A DNA stretch of 64,000 nt from Longimicrobiales bacterium (GCA_951828585.1 OX639991.1:3826001-3890000), one strand, 5' to 3'; shown: positions 1 through 9,398, counted from the first letter of the stretch. The notes: a model not told the origin generated them from the letters alone. A program made the numbers and translations.

Positions 1-773
1 ATCAGTTCCCCCGCCTCTGGGACCTCTACTGCGAGGTGTGCGACACGCTGGACGCACCATCGCGCTACCCGCTCTTCGTGGCTCAGAACCCGATCGTCAA
101 CGCCGGCGCCTACGGGATGAAAGATCCGTTCATCATCATGAACTCCGGGTCGGTGGAACTGCTGTCGGACAAACAGATCTCGTACGTGATGGGCCACGAG
201 CTCGGTCATGTCATGAGCGACCACGTCCTCTACAAGACCATGACGCAGCTCCTGGTCGAACTCGCCAAACTGGGCTTTCCCATCGTGGGACTCGCGGCGC
301 GGGCCATTCTCGTGGGGCTGCTGGAGTGGAATCGCAAGAGCGAGCTGTCGGCGGACCGGGCGGGGCTGCTCGCGATCCAGGACCCGGAGACGGTCATGTC
401 GTCGATGCTCAAGATGGCCGGAGGCGGCAGCGAAGAAGATACCTCGCTCCCCGAGTTCATCCGCCAGGCAGAGGAGTACCAGGTCTCGGGGGACATGGCC
501 GACCAGGTGTTCAAGGTCCTGAACCTGCTCGGCGAGACCCATCCGTTCTGGGTGCTCAGGCTGGCCGAGGTGCGTGCCTGGATCGAGGCGGGCGAGTACG
601 ACCGGGTACTCAGGGGCGACTACCAGCGCCGCGGCGACCCCGACCCGACCTACGCCGAGGATGTGTCCGAGGCGGCAGGCGCCTACAAGGAGGGCGCGAA
701 GGACTTCATGGACCAGATGGCGGATGCGGCCAAGCGGGTGGGCGGCAGCTTCATGGATTCCTTCAAGAAGTGA
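1..773 (+). CDS. M48-family zinc metalloprotease (5' end outside the window)
   Basis: The reading frame is open from base 3 to the stop at 773, so the N-terminus lies upstream of the window; the first in-window start-like codon is GTG at 36. Counting from that GTG, the zinc motif HELGH is at residues 54-58. The third ligand is probably E103 in ELSADRAG, the usual E..AD helix of M48 peptidases. A hydrophobic stretch lies between these motifs (about 76-96). Known family role: membrane-linked or periplasmic peptidase for protein quality control, like HtpX or Oma1. The C-terminal 60 residues are charged and amphipathic. purD starts 10 bases downstream, so the two are probably co-transcribed. Family is certain, substrate unknown. 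Confidence 0.9.
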   Translation, partial: QFPRLWDLYCEVCDTLDAPSRYPLFVAQNPIVNAGAYGMKDPFIIMNSGSVELLSDKQISYVMGHELGHVMSDHVLYKTMTQLLVELAKLGFPIVGLAARAILVGLLEWNRKSELSADRAGLLAIQDPETVMSSMLKMAGGGSEEDTSLPEFIRQAEEYQVSGDMADQVFKVLNLLGETHPFWVLRLAEVRAWIEAGEYDRVLRGDYQRRGDPDPTYAEDVSEAAGAYKEGAKDFMDQMADAAKRVGGSFMDSFKK

Positions 774-783
774 CCGGGGGCCG

Positions 784-2052
784 ATGCGCATTCTGATTGC
801 GGGCAACGGCGGGCGGGAGCACACGCTGCTCTGGAAGCTCCGTCGTGACGCGCCTGGCGCGAGCTTCTACGTGACAAGGCCGAACGGGGGGATGGCGGGC
901 GAGTGCACGGCCGTGGACATCGCGCCGGGGGATGCGGCGGGGCTGTCGGCGTGGGCGGCTGCGGAGCGGATCGATCTCGCGGTCGTTGGGCCCGAGGGGC
1001 CGCTTGCGGCGGGGCTTGGCGACCGGCTGGAAGAGCGTGGGGTTCCTGTGTTCGGGCCCTCGGCGGGGGCCGCGCGGATCGAGTCGAGCAAGGCCTTTGC
1101 GAAGGATCTGATGGCGGGCGCCGGAGTGCCGACGGCGGGGTACGAGGTGCACACGGATGCGGACCGGGCGACCGCCTGCATCGATGCGTGGGGGGCGCCG
1201 GTGGTGGTGAAGGCGTCGGGTCTGGCCGCGGGCAAGGGGGCGGTGGTGTGCGCGACGGTGCCGGAGGCGGTGCGGACTGCGCGCGAGATGCTCGGGGGGG
1301 CTTTCGGGGAGGCGGGGAGCCGCGTGGTGATCGAGGAGTTCATGGAGGGCGAGGAGTTGTCGGTCTTCTGCATCGCGGACGGCGAGGAGTATGTGACGCT
1401 GCTGCCCTCGCAGGACCACAAGCGCATCGGCGAGGGGGACACCGGGCCGAACACCGGGGGGATGGGGGCGTATGCGCCGGTCGGGTTCGTGACCGACGGG
1501 CTCATGACGGAGGTGGGGGATGCGGTCGTGGCGCCGGTCTTGAGTGCGCTCGCGGAGGCGGGGTGTCCGTTCCGGGGCCTGCTCTACGCGGGACTGATGA
1601 TCACGGTCGACGGGCCGAAGGTGGTGGAATTCAACTGCCGCTTCGGCGATCCGGAGACGCAGGCGGTGTTGCCGTTGCTGGAGTCTTCGCTGCTCGAGCC
1701 GATGATGGCGGTGGCGGGGGGTGGGGGGCTGGCCGGGCATGAGCCGGTCTTCGCGGAGGGGGCGACGGTGACGACTGTTCTGGCCGCTGCCGGGTATCCG
1801 GGGTCGTACGGCAGGGGCGCGCCGGTGTCGATCCCGGAGATGGGGGATGGTGTGCAGGTCTTTCATGCCGGGACCGCGCTGGAGGATGGGCATCTGGTCA
1901 CCTCCGGGGGACGGGTGCTGGCGGTGACGGCGGTGGCTCCGGACTTCGGCAGTGCATGCGAGGCCAGCCGCCGTGCCGCGGACGCGATCGCATTCGAGGG
2001 CAAGTGCTTCCGCCGTGACATCGGCTGGCGCGAGGAGGAGCGGCGAAGTTAG
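784..2052 (+). CDS. purD: Phosphoribosylamine-glycine ligase (GAR synthetase)
   Basis: Catalyses the second step of de novo purine synthesis: 5-phosphoribosylamine + glycine + ATP to GAR. The protein is 422 aa, the usual length. It begins MRILIAGNGGREH, the conserved PurD N-terminus, so I chose ATG 784 rather than in-frame starts upstream that overlap the metalloprotease. ATP-grasp signatures are visible: VIEEFMEGEELSVF, DHKRIGEGDTGPNTGGMGAY and VVEFNCRFGDPETQ. A G-rich ribosome site (gggggcc) precedes the ATG. Two later pathway genes, purN and purH, lie about 46 kb away, so purine genes are dispersed here. Confidence 0.97.
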   Translation: MRILIAGNGGREHTLLWKLRRDAPGASFYVTRPNGGMAGECTAVDIAPGDAAGLSAWAAAERIDLAVVGPEGPLAAGLGDRLEERGVPVFGPSAGAARIESSKAFAKDLMAGAGVPTAGYEVHTDADRATACIDAWGAPVVVKASGLAAGKGAVVCATVPEAVRTAREMLGGAFGEAGSRVVIEEFMEGEELSVFCIADGEEYVTLLPSQDHKRIGEGDTGPNTGGMGAYAPVGFVTDGLMTEVGDAVVAPVLSALAEAGCPFRGLLYAGLMITVDGPKVVEFNCRFGDPETQAVLPLLESSLLEPMMAVAGGGGLAGHEPVFAEGATVTTVLAAAGYPGSYGRGAPVSIPEMGDGVQVFHAGTALEDGHLVTSGGRVLAVTAVAPDFGSACEASRRAADAIAFEGKCFRRDIGWREEERRS

Positions 2053-2124
2053 TCAAGTAGTTAGTCAGATTGGAAACCGGATGGTGCGGGAATTCAAAAC
2101 CAGATCAGGAGAAGAGAGGCAATC

Positions 2125-2445
2125 ATGGTCATCACAACAACACCAACACTCGAAGGACGCCGGGTCCGGGAATACCTGGGGATCGTGACGGGAGAAGCGA
2201 TCATCGGCGCGAACGTCTTCAAGGACATCATGGCGGGATTCCGGGACATCGTGGGCGGCCGCTCCAAGGCGTATGAGAACAGCCTGCGCGAGGCGCGCGA
2301 GGAGGCTCTGCGCGAGATGTCGGCCGAGGCGCGCGCGCGTGGCGCCAACGCGGTCATCGGGGTGGACCTGGACTATGAGGTGTTGGGCAAGACGGGCGGG
2401 ATGCTCATGGTCTCCACCAGCGGGACCGCGGTGGCGCTGGAGTAG
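2125..2445 (+). CDS. YbjQ/UPF0145 family protein
   Basis: A 106-aa protein of the YbjQ family, also called heavy-metal-binding domain proteins. Family features seen: the N-terminal [21 protein letters not shown], then [20 protein letters not shown], a helical [11 protein letters not shown] segment and [13 protein letters not shown]. It lacks a signal peptide and is probably cytosolic; members form homopentamers. The in vivo role is not established. It starts ATG after an agaagagagg purine run, 72 bases after purD. It may belong to the purD transcript or have its own promoter. Confidence 0.9.
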   Translation: MVITTTPTLEGRRVREYLGIVTGEAIIGANVFKDIMAGFRDIVGGRSKAYENSLREAREEALREMSAEARARGANAVIGVDLDYEVLGKTGGMLMVSTSGTAVALE

Positions 2446-2523
2446 GCGCGGTGGCGGGGATTCCCGGTTTCGGCGTGGACGAACGGCCCGTGGACGGAAT
2501 TCCCTTCACGGAAGGCTGGCGCG

Positions 2524-3360
2524 TTGCCTGAACTCCCCGAGGCCGAGACCATCGCGCGGGGGCTGGATTCCGTCCTTCCGGGCAGGGTCGTCCGGCGTGT
2601 CGAGGTGGTGCGGGAGGACGTGGTGCGGGGTCCGGTGGAGCCATTTGCAGAAGCGGTGGCCGGGCGGGAGTTCCGGGGGGTGGGGCGGCGGGGGAAGAAC
2701 GTGGTCTTCACCTTCGCGGATTCGCTGCGCCTGGTGGTCAACCTGGGGATGAGCGGCCGCTTCATGACGGGCGTGGACGCCGAAACGGAGTCGGGGTCCA
2801 CCCACCCCGCCGTCGTCTTCCACCTCGAAGACGGCGGGTGGATGATCTACGACGATGTGCGCCGCTTCGGCTGCCTTACGGCGGTCCCGGCCACCGAGTG
2901 GACACGCTGGTCCCGCCGCCTGGGCCCGGAACCGCTGGCGCACGGCTTCACTGCGAAACGATTGCACGGCATTCTGGCCCGCTCGAGGTCCCCCATCCGG
3001 TCGCTCCTCCTGGACCAGCGCCGCCTCGCCGGTGTCGGAAACATCTACGCGGTCGAGGCGCTGTGGTTCGCCCGCATCCACCCCCGAACCCCCGCCAACG
3101 CGATCGGCAAGGCCGCCGCCGCCAGACTGCACCGGGCGCTCCGGCGCGTGCTGCGAAACGCGATACGGGCCGGCGGCACAACCCTCCGCAACTACCGCGA
3201 CGCCAACGGGGAAGAGGGCCGTTTCGGCCGCGCGCTGCACGCCTACGGACGCGAGAGCGAGCCCTGCACCCGGTGCGGCACGCCCATCGAACGCATCGTC
3301 TTCGGCGGCCGCTCGGCCTTCGTGTGTCCGCGCTGCCAGGACGGGAGCGCGCTCCCATGA
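2524..3360 (+). CDS. mutM: Formamidopyrimidine-DNA glycosylase (Fpg/MutM)
   Basis: Base-excision repair enzyme that removes 8-oxoguanine and formamidopyrimidines and nicks by beta/delta elimination. The 278-aa protein starts at TTG with PELPEAE, so the catalytic N-terminal proline and the following glutamate are present. That fixes the unusual start, supported by a ggaagg ribosome site about 9 bases upstream. GRRGKN probably carries the conserved lysine. The C-terminal zinc finger has C248, C251, C268 and C271. The stop overlaps the ATG of the next gene (ATGA), coupling it to the M16 peptidase pair, an unexpected partner for a repair enzyme. Confidence 0.97.
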   Translation: MPELPEAETIARGLDSVLPGRVVRRVEVVREDVVRGPVEPFAEAVAGREFRGVGRRGKNVVFTFADSLRLVVNLGMSGRFMTGVDAETESGSTHPAVVFHLEDGGWMIYDDVRRFGCLTAVPATEWTRWSRRLGPEPLAHGFTAKRLHGILARSRSPIRSLLLDQRRLAGVGNIYAVEALWFARIHPRTPANAIGKAAAARLHRALRRVLRNAIRAGGTTLRNYRDANGEEGRFGRALHAYGRESEPCTRCGTPIERIVFGGRSAFVCPRCQDGSALP

Positions 3361-4865
3361 AACCCACCGCCGCCCCCCTCGTCCTCCTCCCCCTCCTCCC
3401 CGCCCCGCCCCTCGCGGCCCAGATCCCATCCCCCGCCCCCGCCCCCGGCGAACAGCTCCCGGTCGTCCGGCACGTCCTCGACAACGGCATGACCTTCCTC
3501 ATCCTGCCGCGCCGCCAGGCCCCCACCGTCTCCCTGGTCGTCCACTACCCCGTCGGCTCGGTCAACGAGCACCTCGGCAACACCGGGATCGCGCATGTCC
3601 TGGAGCACATGCTCTTCAAGGGCTCCCGCGAGATCGGCACCACCGATCCCACGCTGGAGGCGCCCCTCCTCGCCGCCGCCGACGCGGCCCACGACTCGCT
3701 GCTCGCCGAACTCGCCCGTCCCCGCCCCGACACCGCCCGAGTGCGGCACCTCACCGAAGCCCTGGACTCGTTCGAGGACCAGGCCGAGGTTTACGCCGTC
3801 CCCAACGAATACGCCCGCATTCTGTCGTCCGCCGGGGGCCGGGGGCTCAACGCCACCACCTCGTACGAGGCCACGCGGTACTTTATCGAGCTTCCCGCGA
3901 ACCGGCTCGAACTGTGGTTCGCCCTGGAGTCCGACCGCATGCGGAACCCGGTGCTGCGCGGTTTCCATACCGAGCTGGACGTGGTGTACGAGGAGCGGCG
4001 CACACGTCTGGAAACCAGTCCGGGCGGGATCGTCCAGACTGCCCTGCTGGCCACCGCCTTCCAGGTGCATCCCTACGGTGTGCCCGTGATCGGTCACGCG
4101 GCCGACCTGGAGTACATGTCGCGCGGCCAGGTGACGGAGTACTTCCGCGACTACTACGGCGCCCGCAATGCAGTGGCCGCCGTCGTCGGCGACGTGGACC
4201 CGGACCGGGTCGTGGCGTGGGCGGAGGAGTACTTCGGCGCGGTGCCGTCGGGGCGTCCGGCGCCGCCGGTTCTGGCGCGCGAGCCCGAGCAGGCCGGCGA
4301 GCGCCGCGTCACCGTCGAGTTCGATGCCGAGCCGCGGCTGATGATCGGGTGGCGAGCGGTGTCGGGACTTCACGAGGACGCACCCGCGCTCCAGATGCTG
4401 GCGTCTCTGCTCACCGCGGGCAGGAGCACGCGGCTCTACAGGCGGCTGGTCGCCGGGGATCGGTCGGCCATCCACGTCTCGGCGTACCTGGGTCCTGCTT
4501 TCGCGCACCCGGGGCTGTTCATGGTGAACGCGGTCCCCAGAGATCCTCACACGACGCATGAACTGGAACTCGCTATCTATCAGGAATTGGGTGATATACG
4601 CTCACATCCCCCCGACCCGGCCGCGCTAACACGGATCAAGAACCAGATCAGTGCCGGCGAGTTCCGCCGGCTGTCGTCGAGCCTGCAACTGGGCATGCAG
4701 CTGGCCGAGTCGGAGGCCATGTTCGGGGACTGGCGCGAGACCTTCCGGCTTTCCCGGCGGATCCTGGAGGTCACGCCCGAGGAGGTGCAGAGGGTGGCCG
4801 TGAAGTATCTGAATGCAGGCAGCCGGACGGTGGCCACGATGGTGCGAAAGGGGGGCTCGCCGTGA
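3357..4865 (+). CDS. M16 zinc peptidase, catalytic member
   Basis: 502 aa with an N-terminal signal peptide (cleavage probably after LAAQ, about residue 22). The inverted zinc motif HxxEH is at residues 80-84 (HVLEH), followed by LFKG as in insulinase/PqqF-type peptidases. A distal glutamate probably lies in the helix 70-80 residues later. Two M16 domains are expected. It should act in the periplasm or outer envelope on small peptides or unfolded proteins. ATG 3357 overlaps the mutM stop by 4 bases. The next gene is an M16 homologue lacking the zinc motif, so the two probably form the usual active/inactive heterodimer. Confidence 0.93.
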   Translation: MKPTAAPLVLLPLLPAPPLAAQIPSPAPAPGEQLPVVRHVLDNGMTFLILPRRQAPTVSLVVHYPVGSVNEHLGNTGIAHVLEHMLFKGSREIGTTDPTLEAPLLAAADAAHDSLLAELARPRPDTARVRHLTEALDSFEDQAEVYAVPNEYARILSSAGGRGLNATTSYEATRYFIELPANRLELWFALESDRMRNPVLRGFHTELDVVYEERRTRLETSPGGIVQTALLATAFQVHPYGVPVIGHAADLEYMSRGQVTEYFRDYYGARNAVAAVVGDVDPDRVVAWAEEYFGAVPSGRPAPPVLAREPEQAGERRVTVEFDAEPRLMIGWRAVSGLHEDAPALQMLASLLTAGRSTRLYRRLVAGDRSAIHVSAYLGPAFAHPGLFMVNAVPRDPHTTHELELAIYQELGDIRSHPPDPAALTRIKNQISAGEFRRLSSSLQLGMQLAESEAMFGDWRETFRLSRRILEVTPEEVQRVAVKYLNAGSRTVATMVRKGGSP

Positions 4866-6430
4866 GGCACGCACCCTCCGCCGACGGCGCCCCTTCGCCA
4901 GCTGCGACGTCCGCGCTCACCGTCAACCGAGGGTCCGCCCGCAGGTGGGTCTGGACGACCGCCGCCACTGCCACGCTGCTGGCACTCGCCTCGCCCGGCC
5001 CAGGCGCCGCGCAGCAGTCCGTGCGCGATCGGATCGCGTCCCTCGAGGTCCCCGAGCTTCGCTTCACCCCCATCCGGCCCCGCGAGGAAAACGTCAGGGG
5101 CGTGCCCGTCTACTTCCTCCCGAACGACGAGCTGCCGCTGGTCACCTTCTACGCCGTCTTCAAGGGAGGAGTGGGCAACCTTCCCCGCGACTACCTGGCG
5201 GCTGCCTCGTCCATGCCCAACCTGCTTCGGAGCGGCGGGACGGCATCCCTGCCGCCCGACTCGGTCGACGTGCGCATTGAGTCGCTCGCGCTGGCGATGA
5301 GCTTCGGACAGGGGGGCGGCAGCGCCTCCTCATGGGTCAATTCCCTGACCGGGCACCTGGACGAGGCCGTGCCGCTCTGGGCGGAGATGCTGCGCGAGCC
5401 CCGGTTCGATTCGGCGCAGGTCGAGCTCTGGCGGGGCGCGGAAATGGAGCGCGTACGGCGGCGCGGCGACGATCCCGCGTCTCTGGCGTACAGCCGCTTC
5501 AACCGGCTCATGTACGGCGACCATCCCGTCGGCTGGGAGATGGCCGTGGACGATCTCGAGCCCGGCGACCTGGCGGAGGAGCGGCTGCGCCATGTGCACG
5601 AGGCGGTGACCTGTCCCGGGAACATGGTGCTGGGCGTGGCCGGCGATGTGGAGTGGGACCGTGCCAAGGCGCTGCTCGAAGAGATCCTGTCGGACTGGCC
5701 GCCCTGCTCCGGCAACCTCGACGAGTACCCCACCCCCGATATCCGCCGCGAACCGGGCGTGTTCGTCATGCACAAGGCGATCGAGCAGAGCGTGGTGATC
5801 GCCGCGCACTCCAGTTCGCTGCGCCAGGGCGACACCTCCGCCTACTTCGCCTCGCGCATCGGCAATTCGATCCTGGGGGCTTCGGGGCTTTCCAGCCGCC
5901 TCAACGCCGAGGTGCGGACCCGGGAGGGGCTGGCGTACGGTGCATCGTCGCTATGGACCACCTCCAGGAAGAACGATGGACTGATCGGCGCCGTGACGCG
6001 GACCAGGCCGGAGAGTACGCTGGCCGCGGCCCGGCTCCTGCTCGAAGTGCTCGGGTCAATGAGGGACGCGCCGCCCTCCGGGGAAGAGGTGTCGCGCGTC
6101 GTCGACGAGGCGGTCAACGGCTTCGTCTTCAACTTCGGCACGCCGGGGCAGGTGGTCGCCCGCAGCATGACCTACCGCAACCTCGACCTCCCCGAGGACT
6201 GGCTGCAACGGTACCTGCGGGGCATCCAGCAGGTCACGCCCGGAGCCGTCCACGAGGTGTTCCGCGCCGAGCTCGACCCGGCCCGCATGACGATCTTGCT
6301 CCTGGGCGACACGACCCGCTTCGACGGCTCCCCCGGAGAGCTGGGCAACGTCACGATTCTGGAGGAGGATCCCCCGCCCCCGCCCCGGGAGCCTTCGCCG
6401 CCACGTGAATCGCCGCGATCCCCCCGCTGA
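4862..6430 (+). CDS. M16 peptidase-like protein, non-catalytic partner
   Basis: 522 aa, GTG start overlapping the previous stop (GTGA). A twin-arginine-like or Sec signal with a hydrophobic core around residues 34-47 ends near GAAQQ. It aligns in layout with M16 domains (VTFYAVFKGGVGN, then the second-domain features), but where HxxEH should be it reads AAASSMPNLLRSG. It is therefore not expected to bind zinc. In the known M16B family such subunits supply the substrate chamber for the active partner. The C-terminus is proline-rich. Its 3' end overlaps that of the convergent ubiE/menG gene by about 80 bases. Confidence 0.9.
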   Translation: MRHAPSADGAPSPAATSALTVNRGSARRWVWTTAATATLLALASPGPGAAQQSVRDRIASLEVPELRFTPIRPREENVRGVPVYFLPNDELPLVTFYAVFKGGVGNLPRDYLAAASSMPNLLRSGGTASLPPDSVDVRIESLALAMSFGQGGGSASSWVNSLTGHLDEAVPLWAEMLREPRFDSAQVELWRGAEMERVRRRGDDPASLAYSRFNRLMYGDHPVGWEMAVDDLEPGDLAEERLRHVHEAVTCPGNMVLGVAGDVEWDRAKALLEEILSDWPPCSGNLDEYPTPDIRREPGVFVMHKAIEQSVVIAAHSSSLRQGDTSAYFASRIGNSILGASGLSSRLNAEVRTREGLAYGASSLWTTSRKNDGLIGAVTRTRPESTLAAARLLLEVLGSMRDAPPSGEEVSRVVDEAVNGFVFNFGTPGQVVARSMTYRNLDLPEDWLQRYLRGIQQVTPGAVHEVFRAELDPARMTILLLGDTTRFDGSPGELGNVTILEEDPPPPPREPSPPRESPRSPR

Positions 6431-7118
6431 CCAGACGCCACTCCACCGAATCGAAGCCGGCCTCGCGCAGCAGCTCCGCCAGCGCGTCCGGACCCGGAAA
6501 GTCCCGCACCGACCTGGGCAGATAGCTGTACGCCCACGGATGCCCCGACACCAGCCGCCCCACGCGGGGCAGGATGTGGTTGAAGTACACCATGTAGGCC
6601 GCGCGGAGCAGCCTTCCGGGGGGCACGGTGAACTCCAGGATCACGAGCCGGCCGCCCGGCTCCAGCACGCGGCACAGCTCCCGGAACCCGGCCGCGAGAT
6701 CGGACAGGTTTCGCACCCCGAATCCCACCATCGCGCCCGAAAACGAACCGCCGCGGAACGGCAGGCGCTGCGTGTCGCCGCACACGGGGCCGACCGGGTG
6801 GCCATCGATCTTGGAGCGACCGCGCGCCAGCATCGGCAGGGCGAAGTCCGCACCGATCACGCGACCGTGGAACCCCTTCCGGCCGGCGAGTGTAAGCGCA
6901 AGGTCGAAGGTGCCGGCGCAGGCGTCCAGGTAGGTCCCCCCGGGCGCGCGTTCCCAGTCGAGCGCGGCGACGGCCCGCCGGCGCCACCTCCTGTCGATGT
7001 TCAGGCTCAGGACGTGGTTGAGAAGGTCGTAGCGGTGGGCGATCTCGCTGAAGATCGTGCGCACCTGCGCGGCGCGTTCGCGGCCACTGGCCGGGTCGGC
7101 CCGGGGTGGGACGATCAA
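6351..7118 (-). CDS. ubiE: UbiE/MenG-type quinone methyltransferase
   Basis: SAM-dependent C-methyltransferase of the UbiE/COQ5 family, acting on demethylmenaquinone or 2-octaprenyl-6-methoxybenzoquinol. The signatures are IAHRYDLLNHVLSLNIDRRWRR near the N-terminus, the SAM loop YLDACAGTFDLAL, and GFGVRNL, plus the family motif ILPRVGRLVSGHPWAYSYLP. I chose the TTG at 7118 (about 255 aa). An ATG-like extension to 7265 would run through the divergent promoter and add unconserved sequence. In this kind of organism menaquinone is the likelier substrate. The sigma-factor gene is divergent, about 107 bases away. Confidence 0.9.
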   Translation of the reverse strand: MIVPPRADPASGRERAAQVRTIFSEIAHRYDLLNHVLSLNIDRRWRRRAVAALDWERAPGGTYLDACAGTFDLALTLAGRKGFHGRVIGADFALPMLARGRSKIDGHPVGPVCGDTQRLPFRGGSFSGAMVGFGVRNLSDLAAGFRELCRVLEPGGRLVILEFTVPPGRLLRAAYMVYFNHILPRVGRLVSGHPWAYSYLPRSVRDFPGPDALAELLREAGFDSVEWRLVSGGIAAIHVAAKAPGAGAGDPPPES

Positions 7119-7225
7119 GGTCGGAACCCCCGTTCGAGTATATTGGAATCCACGATACGTTCCAGCGGTCGCACTCCGCGCCTCGTGGCGCCGGGAATCC
7201 GCGCCCGCGAAACGCAGCGAACCTG
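7119..7225. promoter_or_regulatory. Divergent promoter region between ubiE/menG and ECF sigma gene
   Basis: This 107-base gap must hold promoters for both genes. It is less GC-rich than its surroundings. It carries GGAATCC at 7145 with CGGTCG about 17 bases further on, a spacing like the ECF -35 GGAAC / -10 GTC pattern, so the sigma factor may control its own gene. The match is imperfect and the assignment is tentative. Confidence 0.3.
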
Positions 7226-7819
7226 TTGAACAATCCTTCCCCTGACGACAAGGCTCTCGCGGCACAGGCCGCCGCCGGCCGCGAAAGCGCGTTCAGGGAA
7301 CTGCTGCAAAGATACGAACGGCCGGTCTTCTCGGTGGTCTACCGCATGGTGCGGGATCGTGCCCTGGCGGAGGACCTGTCCCAGGAGACGTTCATCCGGG
7401 CCTTCCGGGCAATCGACAAGTACAATCCCAGCTACAAGTTCTCCAGCTGGATCTTCAAGATCGCCCACAACCTCACCATCGACCACCTGCGCCGGAAGCG
7501 CATCGATACGGTTTCGCTGCAGGGATCCCGATATGCGCTGACCGAAGAGGCCCAGGCAAGGACGCAACCCGTCGTCGAGTCGAGGGACGAGCGGCCCGAT
7601 GCGTACGTGGAGAACAAGGAACTCGGCAGCCAGATCGAGGCCGCGATCGGGAGGCTGCGGCCGCACTACCGGGAGGTGACGCTGCTGCGCCACGTGGAAG
7701 GCTATTCCTACAACGAGATCGCGGAGATCATGGACCTGCCGCTGGGGACGGTGAAGACGTACATCCACCGGGCCAGGCTGGAATTGAAGGAGGCGTTGGG
7801 GCACCTGCGGGAGCCTTGA
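7226..7819 (+). CDS. ECF (RpoE-type) RNA polymerase sigma factor
   Basis: A 197-aa group 4 sigma factor. Region 2 is seen in FRELLQRYERPVFSVVYRMV, DRALAEDLSQETFIRAFRA and FSSWIFKIAHNLTIDHLRRK. Region 4 is seen in LRPHYREVTLLRHVEGYSYNEIA and the helix-turn-helix LPLGTVKTYIHRAR. The linker includes an acidic stretch, RDERPDAYVENKE. The start is TTG at 7226 (MNNPSPDDKALA), just before the conserved region; longer starts overlap the divergent promoter. No anti-sigma gene with a zinc motif follows; the next gene is convergent gltX. Its regulon cannot be read from the window. Confidence 0.93.
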   Translation: MNNPSPDDKALAAQAAAGRESAFRELLQRYERPVFSVVYRMVRDRALAEDLSQETFIRAFRAIDKYNPSYKFSSWIFKIAHNLTIDHLRRKRIDTVSLQGSRYALTEEAQARTQPVVESRDERPDAYVENKELGSQIEAAIGRLRPHYREVTLLRHVEGYSYNEIAEIMDLPLGTVKTYIHRARLELKEALGHLREP

Positions 7820-7916
7820 CCGGAAAAGGGGCGTAGATGCACGGCCCGCTGGGCGGCTACATGCGAAGCCGGAGCAGGCGGGGCCGCCCATCCGGTGTAA
7901 TGCCGGATCCCGAGCC

Positions 7917-9359
7917 CTACTGACTGCCCGCGATACTCAGCAGCGCCCGCTGCACCCTCGCCAGCGACCGCTCCCGCCCCAGAATGAGCAGCACATCGAA
8001 GATCCCGGGCGACGCGGCCACCCCCGTAAGCGCCACGCGCAGCGGCTGAAAGACCTGCCCCGCCCCCACCCCCAACTCCCCCGCCAGCGCGCGCAGCTCT
8101 CCTTCGAGCGCGTCCGGTTCCCACGCCATCCCGGCCAGCTTGTCACGCACCGCTGTCAGCACACGCGTCGTCGCGGCCGGGTCGCGGTACCAGTTCTTCT
8201 TCGTCGCTTTCGGGTCGTAGTCGCGGACCGGCCCGACGTACGGCCGCGACATCCGCGCCATCTCGGTGAAGGTGCGGCTCCGGGGCGCCAGCGCGGCGGC
8301 CATGCGCGCGAACGCCTCCTCGTTGAGGGCGATCTCGCCGGGGGCGACCCCATCGCGACCGAGCGCGTCGCGCAGCGCGGCCGCCAGCTCCACCGGCGCC
8401 ATCCGCGCGATGTACTGCCCGTTCATCCAGAAGAGCTTGGCCGGGTCGAAGACGGACTCCTTCTTGAGGACGCGTTCCAGCGCGAACCGCTCGACCAGCT
8501 CGTCCCGCGACAGCAGTTCCTCGTCGGTGCCGGGCGACCAGCCCAAGAGCGCGAGAAAGTTGACCATCGCGTCCGCGACGACCCCTTCCCCTTCGAACGC
8601 CTCCACCGCGCGGGCGCCGTGGCGCTTGGAGAGCCGCTTCCCGTCGGGCCCGAGGATCATGGGGAGGTGGCCGAATGCGGGGACCGGGTGGCCGAGCGCC
8701 TCGTAGAGCAGGATCTGCTTGGGCGTGTTCGAGAGGTGGTCGTCGCCGCGCAGCACGTGGGTGATGGCCGTGTGGGCATCGTCCGAGACGACCGCGAGGT
8801 TGTAGGTGGGGGTGCCGTCGCTCCGCAGGATCACGAAGTCGTCGATTTCGGCGTTGGCAAAGCGCGTGTCGCCGTGCACCAGGTCCCGCCACGAGGTCGT
8901 GCCGTCAGGGACCAGGAAACGGACCGCGAAGGGGTCTCCGGCCACGGCTCGCCTTTCCTGTTCGGCGGGCGGGACGCGCGTGGCCAGGTCCCGCGAGAGG
9001 CGGGTGACCGCCCCGCTCCCCGCCGCCACCGCCGCGTCGCGCGCCCGCTCGAACTCCTCGCGCGGCGTGAAGTCCCGATACGCCCGCCCCTCGGCCAGCA
9101 ACCGCAGCGCATCGGCCCGGTGGCGCTCCACCCCCGCGGCCTGGAAGTACGGTCCCTCGTCCCAGTCAATCCCCAGCCACGTCAGTCCGTTCAGGATCGC
9201 CTCGACGTGCTCGGGACGGCTGCGATCCCGGTCCGTGTCCTCGATGCGCAGCACGAACGTCCCCCCGCCCCGGCGCGCCAGCAGCCAGTTGAAGAGGGCC
9301 GTACGGGCGCCGCCGACGTGGAGGTACCCCGTCGGTGAGGGGGCGAAGCGGAGCCTCAT
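7917..9359 (-). CDS. gltX: Glutamyl-tRNA synthetase
   Basis: Class I aminoacyl-tRNA synthetase charging tRNA-Glu (and, if non-discriminating, tRNA-Gln). About 480 aa from the ATG at 9359. The HIGH-type motif is in RFAPSPTGYLHVGGAR (residues about 3-19), and the KMSKS-type motif is KRLSK at 241-245. The anticodon-binding alpha-helical domain follows. The zinc cysteines of the E. coli enzyme are absent. A GTG at 9392 would add 11 residues, but the ATG begins directly with the conserved core. It lies 39 bases downstream of the second RND permease and is probably read through from that operon. Confidence 0.96.
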   Translation of the reverse strand: MRLRFAPSPTGYLHVGGARTALFNWLLARRGGGTFVLRIEDTDRDRSRPEHVEAILNGLTWLGIDWDEGPYFQAAGVERHRADALRLLAEGRAYRDFTPREEFERARDAAVAAGSGAVTRLSRDLATRVPPAEQERRAVAGDPFAVRFLVPDGTTSWRDLVHGDTRFANAEIDDFVILRSDGTPTYNLAVVSDDAHTAITHVLRGDDHLSNTPKQILLYEALGHPVPAFGHLPMILGPDGKRLSKRHGARAVEAFEGEGVVADAMVNFLALLGWSPGTDEELLSRDELVERFALERVLKKESVFDPAKLFWMNGQYIARMAPVELAAALRDALGRDGVAPGEIALNEEAFARMAAALAPRSRTFTEMARMSRPYVGPVRDYDPKATKKNWYRDPAATTRVLTAVRDKLAGMAWEPDALEGELRALAGELGVGAGQVFQPLRVALTGVAASPGIFDVLLILGRERSLARVQRALLSIAGSQ

Positions 9360-9398
9360 CGCAGGCTTGTCAGCCCCTGGCGATCGGTCCACACGGGG

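Noticed and set aside
574-783. N-terminal extension of purD
   Set aside because: The conserved PurD start MRILIAGNGGREH begins at 784; the upstream part overlaps the metalloprotease and is Arg/Thr-rich.
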